Positions 43,231-53,011 are shown, counted from the stretch's first letter. The stretch is DNA of 64,000 bases from Eggerthella timonensis (GCF_900184265.1 NZ_FXXA01000002.1:248001-312000); one strand, 5' to 3'. Numbers and translations: made by a program. Notes: generated from the letters alone by a model not told the origin.

Positions 43231-44487
43231 CTAAGGTTGTATCGTGCTCCTCGCGTCGTCGCGAGGCTGTTCCTTATGGGTCTGCTCGTACTTCTCGGCC
43301 AGGTCCTCGATGCTCTGGTCGCTGAACTTCTCCAGGGGCGTCCGCAGCAGCTCCTCCTGGTACGCCCGCTGGAGCTCGCGATCTTCGCGACGGCGGCGCA
43401 CGAGCCAGTACACGATGTAGGCAGCAAGCGGCACGATGACCACGATAGCGCCCACCACGGTGTCCCCGGAGTCGTGAGGCTTCTTCATGATCTCGTCAGC
43501 CGTGTCGGAGAACGCTTTGGAGAAAATCTCCTCTTCGCTGATAGAGCGGTCGTTGTAATATCGATCCAGGTTGTCGGCAAGCAGATCGACGGCGTCGGCG
43601 TCCATCACGGCCCGCGCATCCGACCCCATCGTGTATCCGCAGTTGAACGAGCCCTCGCCATCGTCGCAGAAAACCAGCAGGAAATGGCCCTCGTCCGAGA
43701 ACAGCTGGTCGTAACGCTCTTCCGCGATGCCGCGCAGCTCGGACGTGGACGTAGAGGAGCCGTTCGGCAGAATGTACACGTACGGCTGCACCCCCGTCGC
43801 GCGATAGAACGAGCGCAGACCGTCTTCGAGCTTGCGGTCGTTGCGAATCCAGTCGCCGTCCTCGTCGGTATAGTAGTCGGTCTCCGTCGTGGCCGACGAG
43901 GGAAGCGCCTCGCGAACGACGACCTTGTTGCCGTGCGAGTCGACCCCGTTGCGATCGTCGAGAACGGCCGAGAAGGCGGTCGCTGCGACTATGACGATGA
44001 GGGCGATGGCGGCGATCAAACAGCCGGGGCCTTTTCTCTTGGGCGCACCTGAAGCGGACGGCTGCGCCGGAGGCACCGAGCTGGGCGGCGAGCTTGCAGA
44101 CGGGGGTTGATACGGCGCCTGGTCCTGGCCGGGATACGCCTGCTGCTGAGGAAGGGGGGCTTCCGGAGCAGGCGGGACATACGGTGTTGGGGGAGCTTGG
44201 GGAGTGCGAGGCGCCGTTTGAACGGGCGGGGCAACGGGAGCAGGCGGAGCTTCGTAGCGCTCATCGCGACGCTCGTCACGCGTCGTGTTGATGATGATAG
44301 GCATGACGGAGGGCATGCGAAAGCCTCCTCCGCCTCCGCCCGAGCCGCCGCTGGGCCGAGCGCTTCTGCCGCCCGAGCCGCGCGATCCGCCCGAGAACCC
44401 GCCCGAGGAGCGTCCACCGCCCGAGAAGCCTCCCGAGCGTCCTCCGCCCGACGAGCCGCCGCCGCCTCCTCCGCCCGACCTTCCCAT
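43231..44487 (-). CDS. TPM-domain-like membrane protein with Gly-rich N-terminus
   Basis: A 418-residue protein. Residues 1-55 are almost only Gly, Ser and Arg; 75-145 are Pro/Gln/Tyr-rich; a membrane helix lies at about 152-172 (CLIAAIALIVIVAATAF). The extracytoplasmic domain (200-330) has the TPM pattern, with RSFYRATGVQPYVYILP and DEGHFLLVFCDDGEGSFNCG. A second helix (about 345-365) precedes a cytoplasmic tail. TPM domains have been tied to photosystem repair and envelope stress. It is directly upstream of the PspA gene. Confidence 0.75.
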   Translation of the reverse strand: MGRSGGGGGGGSSGGGRSGGFSGGGRSSGGFSGGSRGSGGRSARPSGGSGGGGGGFRMPSVMPIIINTTRDERRDERYEAPPAPVAPPVQTAPRTPQAPPTPYVPPAPEAPLPQQQAYPGQDQAPYQPPSASSPPSSVPPAQPSASGAPKRKGPGCLIAAIALIVIVAATAFSAVLDDRNGVDSHGNKVVVREALPSSATTETDYYTDEDGDWIRNDRKLEDGLRSFYRATGVQPYVYILPNGSSTSTSELRGIAEERYDQLFSDEGHFLLVFCDDGEGSFNCGYTMGSDARAVMDADAVDLLADNLDRYYNDRSISEEEIFSKAFSDTADEIMKKPHDSGDTVVGAIVVIVPLAAYIVYWLVRRRREDRELQRAYQEELLRTPLEKFSDQSIEDLAEKYEQTHKEQPRDDARSTIQP

Positions 44488-44573
44488 GCCTCCCCCTCAG
44501 CCTCGCACCGATCCTGCGGTCATTGTAGCACGGCGACATCGACGGGCACCGAAGAAGCGGATTCCCCCAACGC

Positions 44574-45557
44574 CTATGCGTATTGGCTGACCAGCTCGTT
44601 GAGAACGCTGGGCAGCGACAGGCCGGCAGCCTCGCAGGCGGCCGGGAACAGCGACGTTTCGGTCATGCCGGGCGACACGTTCACCTCGAAGACGCGCGCC
44701 TGGGCGCCGTCCCAGATGAGGTCGATGCGCGCGAGATCGCGCACCTGGTAGGCGCGGTACACCTCGAGGGCAGCGCGCTCGATCTCGGCGCGGATGGCCT
44801 GGGCGTCGGCCTCGTCGTTCGACAGCGATGCGGGGCGCACGGGCGCGTGGTACTCCACCGCCCCCGGCGTGAGGCGCGCGGCCGTGTCGTACAGGCCCTG
44901 CTTCGCGACGACCTCCACGGGCGGCAGCGCGTAGGCGTCCCAGCCGGTGCCCAGCACGGACACGGCAAGCTCCACGCCCTCGATCCACTGCTCGATGACC
45001 ACGGCGTCGTCGAACGACAGCGCGTCGAGCACCGCCTCGCCCAGGTCGTCAACGGAATCAACCCGATGCACGCCCAGGGCCGAGCCGCCGTGCGCGGGCT
45101 TCACCGCCACGGGGTAGCCGCCGATCACGCGATCCTCCACGAGGTCGAGGGCCGTCGCAGCGCCCATGTCCTTGAACGCGTCGCGCGCGATGTAGAGGCC
45201 CTGCGGCCAGTACGCCACGGGCTCCTCGCCGGTGATGGCGCGGTAGGCGGCCATCTCGGAGTGCATAGAATCCTTGTTCCAAGCGCGCTGGCACACGCTG
45301 GACGGCGAGCCGACGAAGGGGATGCCCACGAACTCGAGCAGGCTCTGGATGGTGCCGTCCTCGCCGTGCTTGCCGTGCAGGGCGCTGTAGCATACGTCGG
45401 GACGTTCGCTTCGCAGCGTGGGGACGAGGTCGGACGTGGTGTCGAGCGGCACCACCTTGTGGCCCGCCTCCTCGAGCGCTGCGCACACGTTCTTGCCGCT
45501 GGCCAGGGAAAACTCGCGTTCGAACGAGCTGCCGCCCATCAACACTGCAACTTTCAT
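44574..45557 (-). CDS. ddl: D-alanine--D-alanine ligase
   Basis: A 327-residue ATP-grasp enzyme that makes the dipeptide for peptidoglycan. MGGSSFEREFSLASG at the start holds the first D-Ala site, PVAVKPAHGGSALGV the ATP loop, and VFEVNVSPGMTETSLFP the metal and second D-Ala site. AAGGAG lies six bases before the ATG. A 9-base tandem repeat sits between the upstream aminotransferase stop and this ribosome site. Depsipeptide (D-Ala-D-Lac) ligase activity cannot be ruled out by eye. Confidence 0.93.
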   Translation of the reverse strand: MKVAVLMGGSSFEREFSLASGKNVCAALEEAGHKVVPLDTTSDLVPTLRSERPDVCYSALHGKHGEDGTIQSLLEFVGIPFVGSPSSVCQRAWNKDSMHSEMAAYRAITGEEPVAYWPQGLYIARDAFKDMGAATALDLVEDRVIGGYPVAVKPAHGGSALGVHRVDSVDDLGEAVLDALSFDDAVVIEQWIEGVELAVSVLGTGWDAYALPPVEVVAKQGLYDTAARLTPGAVEYHAPVRPASLSNDEADAQAIRAEIERAALEVYRAYQVRDLARIDLIWDGAQARVFEVNVSPGMTETSLFPAACEAAGLSLPSVLNELVSQYA

Positions 45558-45570
45558 GGGGTACTCCTTT

Positions 45571-45597
45571 GGGACGCTAGGGACGCTAGGGACGCTA
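45571..45597. repeat. Nine-base tandem repeat, three copies, in the ddl leader
   Basis: On the minus strand TAGCGTCCC occurs three times in a row. The first TAG is the aminotransferase stop and the other two are in-frame backup stops. The last copy ends 13 bases before the ddl start. Confidence 0.85.
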
Positions 45598-46860
45598 TTC
45601 GGGTTTGATCGCTCCGGCTTCCAGGAAGGCCCGGTAGAGCTCGAGGCGCTCCTCGATGACGGCGGCGAGGCGGCGCACCGCTTCGGCGATGTTCTCGGGG
45701 CTTTCGTAGCAGAACGCGATGCGCATGCTGTTCTTGCCGCTGGTGCCGTCGGGGAAGAAGCCGTCGCCGGGCGTGTAGGTCACGCCTCGGTCCAGGGCCG
45801 CGCTCAGCATGGAACCCGTGTCCACGTAGCCGGGAAGCGTCACCCACACGAAGAAGCCGCCTTCGGGACGCGTCCACGTCGCTTCGGGCGGGAAATGCTC
45901 CTCGAGCGCGGCCAGCATGGCATCGCGCCGCTCGCGGTACGTCTCGACGAACGTCTGCAGCGTCTTCTGCCACGGGGTGTCGGTGAAGTAGTGCTCGACC
46001 ACCACCTGGTTGAACGCGCTGCCGCACAGGTCGGTTCCCTGCTTGACGAGGTTGATCTTCGCCAGCACGTGCTTCGGAGCCACGATCCAGCCGGTGCGCA
46101 GGCCGGGCGCGAACACCTTCGACACCGTTCCCAGGTACACGACGTCGTCGGACAGCGCCTTGAGCGGCAGCACGTGGCCGCCGTCGTAGCGCAGGCGCCC
46201 GTAGGGATCGTCTTCCACCACCATGAACCCGTATTCGTCGGACAGCTCCAGCAGGCGCTTGCGCCGCGCGGGCGCCATGGTCACGCCGCCGGGGTTCTGG
46301 AAGTTCGGGATCGCATAGAGGAACTTGAGCTGCGGGTTGCCCGCGCCGATGCGCTGCAGCTCGGCCTCCAGGAGGTCCATCCGCATGCCCTCGTCGTCGA
46401 ACGGGATGCAGCGGATATCGGGCTCGTAGGCACTGAACGCCTGCAGCGCTCCCAGGTACGTGGGGCCTTCGGCGAGCACGATGTCGCCCGGGTTCACGAA
46501 CGTCTTGGCGATGAGGTCGAGCGCTTCCTGCGCGCCCGAGGTGATCATGACGTTCTCGGGCTTTGCGCGCACGCCGATGTCGCGCATGAGGTCGCAGAAC
46601 ACGCGCTTCGTCTCCGCACGACCGTCGGTGGAGCCGTACTGCAACGCCACCGCGCGCTCGTCGTCGCAGGCCGCGTGCGTGGCCGTGCGAATGGCGGCTT
46701 GAGGAAGCAGCGATACGTCGGGCATGCCGCCGGACAGCGAGATGATGGCGGGGTTCGACGCCGCGGCGAACAGGTCGCGCACGGCGGAGGACCGCATCTT
46801 CGTGACGCGTTCGGCGATTTTCTCGCCCGTCTGGTCAAATGTCAGGTGAGCCGAAGTCAT
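45595..46860 (-). CDS. PLP-dependent aminotransferase, class I/II (2-aminoadipate type)
   Basis: A 421-residue fold-type I aminotransferase. The PLP Lys is in GTVSKVFAPGLRTGW, the cofactor-binding stretch ITSGAQEALDLIAK follows a glycine-rich start ISLSGGMPDVSLLP, and DDPYGRLRYDG holds the Asp-x-x-Tyr that contacts PLP. The closest groups are the LysN/ARO8-type and MocR-related aminotransferases without a DNA-binding domain. Substrates may be aromatic or 2-aminoadipate-like amino acids. It starts five bases after the next upstream gene, in one unit with ddl. Confidence 0.88.
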   Translation of the reverse strand: MTSAHLTFDQTGEKIAERVTKMRSSAVRDLFAAASNPAIISLSGGMPDVSLLPQAAIRTATHAACDDERAVALQYGSTDGRAETKRVFCDLMRDIGVRAKPENVMITSGAQEALDLIAKTFVNPGDIVLAEGPTYLGALQAFSAYEPDIRCIPFDDEGMRMDLLEAELQRIGAGNPQLKFLYAIPNFQNPGGVTMAPARRKRLLELSDEYGFMVVEDDPYGRLRYDGGHVLPLKALSDDVVYLGTVSKVFAPGLRTGWIVAPKHVLAKINLVKQGTDLCGSAFNQVVVEHYFTDTPWQKTLQTFVETYRERRDAMLAALEEHFPPEATWTRPEGGFFVWVTLPGYVDTGSMLSAALDRGVTYTPGDGFFPDGTSGKNSMRIAFCYESPENIAEAVRRLAAVIEERLELYRAFLEAGAIKPE

Positions 46861-46865
46861 GGGCG

Positions 46866-47282
46866 TCAGCGTACCACCGCGGCGTTGAGAAACGCAATCG
46901 CATCGCGAAAAGCGCGCAAAGCGACCAGATCATCGATGAAGCTCACCTCGATGCGCGCGCGGCCCGCGCGCTCGTCCGTCCACTCGGTGGTGCCCACGAA
47001 CACGGCGTCCCGCTGGGCTGTTGCCTGCGTTTGCAGGTCGATGACCAGGTGCTCCAACAGGTGCGGCAACGACGTGCCGTTCATGACCGCGGCGAAGGTG
47101 TCGCCCTCGTCGTTCACGCAGGCATGGCGCGGCACGTGCGGATGCGCGACGCATACGCGCTCCATGAGCTGCGGGGAGGTGCGGTGCGGCGTGCCGGGCG
47201 CCAGCGCTACGTCGCACACGAGGCGGTCGGCGCGCACGGTGAGGCGCTCGATGGCGAGCGGGGCTGTGTCGCAGGCGCTCAC
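46866..47282 (-). CDS. Stand-alone domain like the N-terminus of cyanophycin synthetase
   Basis: A 138-residue protein, probably starting at the GTG at 47282 that overlaps the stop of the gene upstream (GTGA). The middle, MNGTSLPHLLEHLVIDLQTQA, and the preceding QLMERVCVAHPHVPRHACVN, resemble the region of cyanophycin synthetase that reads GTWLGHVLEHVALELQ after LPGLxxHxC, and the end FVGTTEWTDERAGRARIEVSF continues that likeness. The ATP-grasp and Mur-ligase parts of the synthetase are absent. The call is by motif memory. Its role is unknown, possibly binding of amino acids or a peptide. Confidence 0.5.
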   Translation of the reverse strand: MSACDTAPLAIERLTVRADRLVCDVALAPGTPHRTSPQLMERVCVAHPHVPRHACVNDEGDTFAAVMNGTSLPHLLEHLVIDLQTQATAQRDAVFVGTTEWTDERAGRARIEVSFIDDLVALRAFRDAIAFLNAAVVR

Positions 47283-48259
47283 GCCGGCAGGTCGCTCACG
47301 TCGAACACGCCGCCGGGGGCGCTCGACGTGCCGGCGTCGTCGTTCTTGCCCGCGTCCGCGGACTCGGGGGCGGCGTCCGGCGCGGACGTCGATCCCGCAT
47401 CGGACTCCGGCGTGGTTTCGGACTCGGGCTTCGATTCGGGAGCGGGCGTGGCTTCCGGCTCGGTCGTCGGCTCGGGCTCGGTCGTCGGCTCGGGCTCGGG
47501 CTCCACCGGCGTGCCCGTTTGCGGCGTGGCCGCCGCATCGTGCGACAGGCGATCGAGCACCGTGTACCCGTCGCCCGACGGAGGCTCCTCCTGCGGCTGC
47601 CCCTGTATCGCGCGCACCAGCTGGTCGAACTGCCAGGCGATGTCGTCCGCCAGCGTGGAGAGCCACGAGTAGCCGTCGCCGTCGGTGATCACCAGCTGCG
47701 AGCGGTCGAGCGAGAAGCGGTAGCGGCCGGAGCCTTCCATGTTCCCGAACGTGAACGCGATGGTCTTCGCGCCCGTGTCCAGCGTGTATGTCCAGCTCAC
47801 GTCCTCGGTGAGCTTGATGGTTTCCCCGTCGATGACCACGACGGCGGTGGTGCCGTGGGTTTGCCATTCGCCCAGGAACTCGCGCGCGTCGTCGTAGCGC
47901 AGCCAACGGTCCCACGAGAACCCGCCCACCGCCAGCAGGATGACCAGCAGCACCGAGCCCGTCACGACGAGCGGCCAGCGGCGCTTGCGCGGCTTCGCCG
48001 CCGTCCCGCGACGCTCCCGCCGCTCGCGCGCGCTCTCGGCCGACGCGTCGGCCGCGCTCGCAGCCGCATCCGCCCCGGCACCCGTCACGGCCTCGGACGC
48101 ACCGACGACGCGCGGCGTGGCGCCCGTGCGCCCCTTCGCTTTCGGCGGCGCGTCGGTGCGCTTGCGCGGCGCGATGCGGCCGGACGCCTCCGGCTTGGCG
48201 GCGTCCGTCACGGATGCGGCGGTATTCGATTCCCTGGTTCGTTTACGCTTCGTTGCCAC
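47279..48259 (-). CDS. Single-pass membrane protein with Glu/Pro/Thr-rich tail, function unknown
   Basis: A 326-residue protein with a basic, Ala-rich cytoplasmic region (1-94), one helix at about 95-114 (WPLVVTGSVLLVILLAVGGF), an extracytoplasmic beta domain (115-225) with EFLGEWQTHGTTAVVVIDG and SGRYRFSLDRSQLVI, like lipocalin-style or DUF-type stress folds, and a tail of PEPEPTTEPEPTTEPE repeats. Start is the GTG at 48259 with AAGGA upstream. It is 42 bases downstream of serS and is coupled to the next gene by a GTGA overlap. Confidence 0.75.
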   Translation of the reverse strand: MATKRKRTRESNTAASVTDAAKPEASGRIAPRKRTDAPPKAKGRTGATPRVVGASEAVTGAGADAAASAADASAESARERRERRGTAAKPRKRRWPLVVTGSVLLVILLAVGGFSWDRWLRYDDAREFLGEWQTHGTTAVVVIDGETIKLTEDVSWTYTLDTGAKTIAFTFGNMEGSGRYRFSLDRSQLVITDGDGYSWLSTLADDIAWQFDQLVRAIQGQPQEEPPSGDGYTVLDRLSHDAAATPQTGTPVEPEPEPTTEPEPTTEPEATPAPESKPESETTPESDAGSTSAPDAAPESADAGKNDDAGTSSAPGGVFDVSDLPA

Positions 48260-48301
48260 GCTGATCGTGTCCTTGGCCGGTCCCGGTCGATTCGCCTGCC
48301 G

Positions 48302-49591
48302 CTACTCGGGCGCGATGACCTCGACGCCGCCCATGTAAGGCACCAGCACGTCGGGCACCTTGATGGTGCCGTCGGGCTGCTGGTAGTTCTCGATGACGGC
48401 GGCCATCGTGCGGCCCACCGCCAGGCCGGAGCCGTTCAGCGTGTGCACGTAGCGCGAGCCCTTGAAGTTCTCGGGGTCGCGGTACTTGATGTTCGCGCGG
48501 CGCGCCTGGAAGTCCGTGCAGTTCGAGCAGGACGAGATCTCCTTGTAGCCGTTGTACGACGGCAGCCACACCTCGAGGTCGTAGGTCTTGGCGGCGGAGA
48601 ACCCGATGTCGCCCGTGCACAGGCTGATCACGCGGTACGGCAGGCCCAGCAGCTGCAGAATGTTCTCGGCGTCGGCCACCATGGCCTCCAGGTCGTCGTA
48701 GCTCTCCTCGGGCTTGGCGTACTTCACCATCTCCACCTTGTCGAACTGGTGCACGCGGATGAGCCCGCGCGTGTCGCGGCCGGCGCTGCCCGCCTCCTCG
48801 CGGAAGCACGGCGTGAACGCGCAGTACTTGAGCGGCAGCTGGCCGGCTTCAAGCATCTCGCCTGCGTGGATGTTCGTCAGCTGTACCTCGGCCGTCGGGA
48901 TGAGGTACAGGCCCTCGGTGGTGTGGAACAGGTCCTCCTCGAACTTCGGCAGCTGGCCCGTGCCGGTGAGCGTCTCGGCGTTGGCCATGGCCGGGCACCA
49001 CCATTCCTTGTAGCCGCGCGATGCGTGCGTGTCGGCCATGAAGTTGATGAGGGCCCGCTCCAGGCGAGCGCCGAGGCCGCCCAGCAGGATGAAGCGGCTC
49101 GCGGCCAGCTTCACCGCGCGCTCGAAGTCGATGATGCCCAGCTCGGGGCCCAGGTCCCAGTGCGGCTTCATCTCAAAGCCCTCGGCGGCGAAATCGCGCG
49201 GCGTGCCCCAGCGGCGCACCTCGGGGTTGTCGTCCTCGTCGTCGCCCACGGGCGTGGAGTCGGCCGGCATGTTCGGCGTGCCCAGCAAGAGCTCGCGCAG
49301 GGCCTCGTCGGCCGCTTCGCGATCCTTGCCGATAACGGCCAGCTCGTCGTTGATGGCGCGCACGCGCTCCTTGGCGGATTCGGCCTCGTCCTTCTGGCCG
49401 GCGGCCATCATCTGGCCGATCGACTTCGACGTGGCGTTGCGCTCGGCCTGCAGCGCCTCCTCCTTCGCGATGGCGGCGCGACGGGTCTCATCGAGCTCGG
49501 AGAAGCGCGACGCGTCCCACGAAGCATGGCGGTTCTTCATCGCCTCGGCGACGGCTTCTTGGTTGTCGCGGACAAAACGAATATCGAGCAT
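48302..49591 (-). CDS. serS: Seryl-tRNA synthetase
   Basis: A 429-residue class II synthetase. An N-terminal coiled-coil arm (about 30-105) recognises tRNA-Ser. Motif 2 is [19 protein letters not shown] with RVHQF, and motif 3 is [18 protein letters not shown]. Length and order are normal. GAAGGAG lies seven bases before the ATG. No T-box was seen in the 73 bases up to the histidine kinase gene. Confidence 0.97.
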   Translation of the reverse strand: MLDIRFVRDNQEAVAEAMKNRHASWDASRFSELDETRRAAIAKEEALQAERNATSKSIGQMMAAGQKDEAESAKERVRAINDELAVIGKDREAADEALRELLLGTPNMPADSTPVGDDEDDNPEVRRWGTPRDFAAEGFEMKPHWDLGPELGIIDFERAVKLAASRFILLGGLGARLERALINFMADTHASRGYKEWWCPAMANAETLTGTGQLPKFEEDLFHTTEGLYLIPTAEVQLTNIHAGEMLEAGQLPLKYCAFTPCFREEAGSAGRDTRGLIRVHQFDKVEMVKYAKPEESYDDLEAMVADAENILQLLGLPYRVISLCTGDIGFSAAKTYDLEVWLPSYNGYKEISSCSNCTDFQARRANIKYRDPENFKGSRYVHTLNGSGLAVGRTMAAVIENYQQPDGTIKVPDVLVPYMGGVEVIAPE

Positions 49592-49664
49592 GGTCGCGCT
49601 CCTTCACGATGGGATACGATAGTTTTCTTAGTATACCTCACGGGCGCAACGCCCCGTCGCACCT

Positions 49665-52463
49665 TCACGCACCCGGCATGTTCTGGGAGCCGGGGGCCGA
49701 CGGCTCTCCCGCCTCGCTTCCATCGCCTTCGGCTGCTCCATAGCGCTTCCGAACGTACTTTATGATGGTGGCCAGCACACGGCGCATATCGATGGGCTTC
49801 GACAGATGCGCGTCCATGCCGCTGGCCAGCGACGCGCTCACATCTTCGGCGAACGCGTTGGCCGACATGGCGATGACGGGGATGACCTCGGCGTCTTTGC
49901 GATCGAGCGCTCGGATGCGCCTCGTGGCCTCGTAGCCGTTCATATTCGGCATCTGCACGTCCATGAGGATCGCGTCGAAGTGGCCCACCGGCGATGCCTC
50001 GAACGCGGCGAGCGCCTCGGCGCCGTCTTCGGCGCGATCCACCACGAGGCCCGCCTCCGACAGCAGCTCGCACGCGATCTCGGCGTTCAAATCGTTGTCC
50101 TCGGCAAGCAGCACGTGCAGCCCTTCGAACTCGGTGCGATCAAGGGCGCGCGGAGCGCCCGGCAGCGAGGCGGCGTACGCGGAAACGGGGCGCGTCGGGC
50201 GATCGCCGTGCAGGCCGCGGGCGCGCATCTCGCTCGCCGCAGCCGACGCGCTCAGCACCTCCGGCTCGGTGCCTTCAACCGCAGCGCCCTCCTCTTCTTC
50301 GAACACGATGCGCTCGGCCTCCAGCGCGATGCGCAGGTTGAACGTCACGGTGAACGTGGTGCCGCGACCCTTCGTCGATTCGACCGCGATATCACCGGCC
50401 ATCATGGTGACGATGTTCTTCACGATGGGCATGCCGAGGCCCGTGCCCTGCTCGCGCGAGCGGCCCTCCATGCTGAACGGCTCGAAGATGTGCTCCTTGA
50501 ACTCTTCGGACATGCCGATACCATCGTCAGCCACCGTAAACCTGACCTGGCGATACCCCATGGCGGCACCCTTCGACACCGATGTCTCGAACCGGATGTG
50601 GCCCCCGCAGGGCGTGTATTTCACCGCGTTCGTCAGCAGGTTGAGCAGCAGCTGCTTCAGACGCACCGCATCGCCCACGTACACGGCGTCGGCGCACGGG
50701 GGCACTTCCACGACGAACGTCTGGTCGCGCTGCTCGCATTGCATGCGGATGGCCGTGGTCACATGGGACAGCAAGTCGCTCAGGCGGAACGGCTCGCTGG
50801 CCAGCGTCATCTTTCCGTTCTCGATTTTCGAGATGTCCAGCACATCGTTGATGAGCCCCAGCAGATGGTCGGAGGCCGCACCGATCTTGTCGAGGCTCAC
50901 CGCCACCTTCTCGCGGTCGTCCACACTGCCCTGGGCGATTTGAAGCATGCCGATGATCACGTTCATGGGCGTGCGAATTTCATGGCTCATGCGGGAGAGG
51001 AACTCGGATTTCGCCGCGTTGGCCGCTTCGGCCACGTCCATCGCGTCCTTCATGGACAGTTGGATCTCCTTGTCGGCCGTCACGTCGCGCATGACCACGA
51101 GCAGCTGGGGCTTCCCTTCGAACGTGAGCTGCTTGACGGAGTAGGAAGCCCAGCTCTCCTTGCCGGTCTGCTTGCTGCGGAACGAGAATTCACCTTGCTC
51201 GAAGCCCTTGGTTTTATCCGAGCGAATGCGATCGAACAGCGCAACGCCTTCGGGAGAAAGCCCGATGGTCGCCGCCAGGCGCTCGTTTTTGAGGAAAGCA
51301 TCCAGGCGGTAGCCGATGATGCGGTCCGCCTTCGCCACGATGGGCGTGACGGCTCCGTCTGAGGGCGAGTAGAGGTTCACCGCCATGTCGACGCTGTCGG
51401 ACAGCGCCTCGTACAGCTGCGCGAGCATGGCGACGTTCTGCTCGCGCAGCCGGCGGCGATACGCGCCGAACACCAGCAGGCCCACGGCCACGAGGCAGGC
51501 GAAGATGATGGCGAACACCGCTTCGAACGTGGTGGTGACCACGGCCGCCTCGGCGCGCACGTTCTCGACCGGCACCACGTTGCACACGTACCAGTAGCCC
51601 GAATCCACCGGTGCCACGCACACGTAGCTGGCCTTGCCGTCGACCGTAGCCGTGAGCAGGCCCGTCTGCTTGTTCGCCACCACGTCGCGCAGCGTGGACA
51701 GGTCGCTTTGCGAGCGCGACTGCATGAACTGGAGCGCCGCCTCGGTGGAGACCGCGGCGTCGGTGATCGAGGTGGAGGGATCATAGCGCGACGCCTCGTC
51801 GAGGAAATCGTACAGCGACGTGCCAATGGTCACCGGCGTTTTCGTCTCGTCGGTAGGCGGAACCAGCACTTCGCCGGTGGAGCCTTCGAACAGCATGAAG
51901 TAGCCGCGACCGTCGAACATGTCCAGTTGGCGGGCCATGGAGAACAGGCTGAGCGGCACTTGCACGTACAGCGCGCCCACCTGCTCGTCGTCGATGTACA
52001 GCGGCATTTGGGCAAGCCGCACCCGTTCGCCGTCCTCGTTGGCGAAGGTGCCCGAATACGAGGAGCGGCCTTCGGCGATCGCGGTTTCGGGCTCCGGCAG
52101 CTCGCTGGTGGAAAACGCCGACCCGTCCGAGCGCAGCCCTTCGCCGTTCATGTCTGCGAACGCAGCGCATGCGAAGCCGTTGCGCTCTTCGAAGTTGCTG
52201 AGGGCCGGCACGATCAGCTCGGGGTCGGCCGTCTGCACGGTGAAGGCCCCGATGGCGTTTTGGGACATGAACATGCGATCGGCCACACTCGCCGCAGCTT
52301 GCTCGGTGAACGTGACCACCTGCTGTTCGGCGCTCTGGTTCAGCTTTTTGTCGATGTAGGACGTCAGTCCGAGCACAGCAGCAACAATCGCCGCCACTAC
52401 GGCGACGATTGCGATTGATGCGGCTATGCGTCGTTTCTGCTTATCCCTGCTCATAGCGCGCAT
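49665..52463 (-). CDS. Hybrid sensor histidine kinase with extracytoplasmic Cache-like domain and receiver
   Basis: A 932-residue protein. One helix (13-33) and another at about 305-327 bracket a Cache-type sensor domain. A PAS-like region follows (about 345-470). The kinase core has EFLSRMSHEIRTPMNVIIGML (phosphorylated His), NLLTNAVKYTPCGG (N box), DDGIGMS (G1) and GTGLGMPIVK (G2). The C-terminal receiver has DNDLN acidic residues, Asp in ILMDVQMPNMNGYE and Lys in HLSKPID. There is no output domain or separate regulator next to it, so phosphate would pass to an Hpt protein elsewhere. AAGGG lies eight bases before the ATG. Confidence 0.94.
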   Translation of the reverse strand: MRAMSRDKQKRRIAASIAIVAVVAAIVAAVLGLTSYIDKKLNQSAEQQVVTFTEQAAASVADRMFMSQNAIGAFTVQTADPELIVPALSNFEERNGFACAAFADMNGEGLRSDGSAFSTSELPEPETAIAEGRSSYSGTFANEDGERVRLAQMPLYIDDEQVGALYVQVPLSLFSMARQLDMFDGRGYFMLFEGSTGEVLVPPTDETKTPVTIGTSLYDFLDEASRYDPSTSITDAAVSTEAALQFMQSRSQSDLSTLRDVVANKQTGLLTATVDGKASYVCVAPVDSGYWYVCNVVPVENVRAEAAVVTTTFEAVFAIIFACLVAVGLLVFGAYRRRLREQNVAMLAQLYEALSDSVDMAVNLYSPSDGAVTPIVAKADRIIGYRLDAFLKNERLAATIGLSPEGVALFDRIRSDKTKGFEQGEFSFRSKQTGKESWASYSVKQLTFEGKPQLLVVMRDVTADKEIQLSMKDAMDVAEAANAAKSEFLSRMSHEIRTPMNVIIGMLQIAQGSVDDREKVAVSLDKIGAASDHLLGLINDVLDISKIENGKMTLASEPFRLSDLLSHVTTAIRMQCEQRDQTFVVEVPPCADAVYVGDAVRLKQLLLNLLTNAVKYTPCGGHIRFETSVSKGAAMGYRQVRFTVADDGIGMSEEFKEHIFEPFSMEGRSREQGTGLGMPIVKNIVTMMAGDIAVESTKGRGTTFTVTFNLRIALEAERIVFEEEEGAAVEGTEPEVLSASAAASEMRARGLHGDRPTRPVSAYAASLPGAPRALDRTEFEGLHVLLAEDNDLNAEIACELLSEAGLVVDRAEDGAEALAAFEASPVGHFDAILMDVQMPNMNGYEATRRIRALDRKDAEVIPVIAMSANAFAEDVSASLASGMDAHLSKPIDMRRVLATIIKYVRKRYGAAEGDGSEAGEPSAPGSQNMPGA

Positions 52464-52609
52464 GTGCTTGCCCTTCTTCGGCGCACGTAAGAATAAAGGA
52501 ATATCGAAGCCGACCCGTACCGGATCGGCTTGTCATAGTATACTCTAACGTTGAAATGCAAACGTTCTGTGGTAATGGTGATGGAACGAGTTAGAGTAAC
52601 GAGGTAATC

Positions 52610-52801
52610 ATGGATTTCGGTGAGCTCTATCATTTTCTTTTTGAAACCTACGTCGGCATCGGATGCCTGGTGGGCCTGGGTTTGGTCATAAGCCTGATCG
52701 CCTGCGTCATCATGGAGCGCCGCACGCGCAAAACGTTCACGAACCACGAGCCTGACGAGGACGATTGGTCTTTTTTCGACGACGACGAGGACGACAAGTA
52801 G
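52610..52801 (+). CDS. Small membrane protein with acidic tail
   Basis: A 63-residue protein with one helix (VGIGCLVGLGLVISLIACVI) and a charged end, WSFFDDDEDDK. GAGGT lies five bases before the ATG. It is divergent from the histidine kinase with a 146-base gap that is AT-rich and carries a TATACT box on the kinase side. No family is recognised. Size and position suggest a small partner of an envelope system, but that is only inference. Confidence 0.7.
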   Translation: MDFGELYHFLFETYVGIGCLVGLGLVISLIACVIMERRTRKTFTNHEPDEDDWSFFDDDEDDK

Positions 52802-53011
52802 CGTCTTTGCATTCGTGCTGAACGGCGGTGAAACGGTGCGGTTCGCCCGGCGCAAAGCCCCTCGCACAGGCGCGTGATCGCCATCCGCTCGCCCCGCCGC
52901 GCGCAGCTGAAAAGCTGCGCGCTCCTGTTTTCAAGTCGTAAATTTTCCCGCACACTCAATCCATAGTTTTGAGCTCCATCGGCTCTTGACAAGTTCGAAA
53001 GGAAGTCCCTT

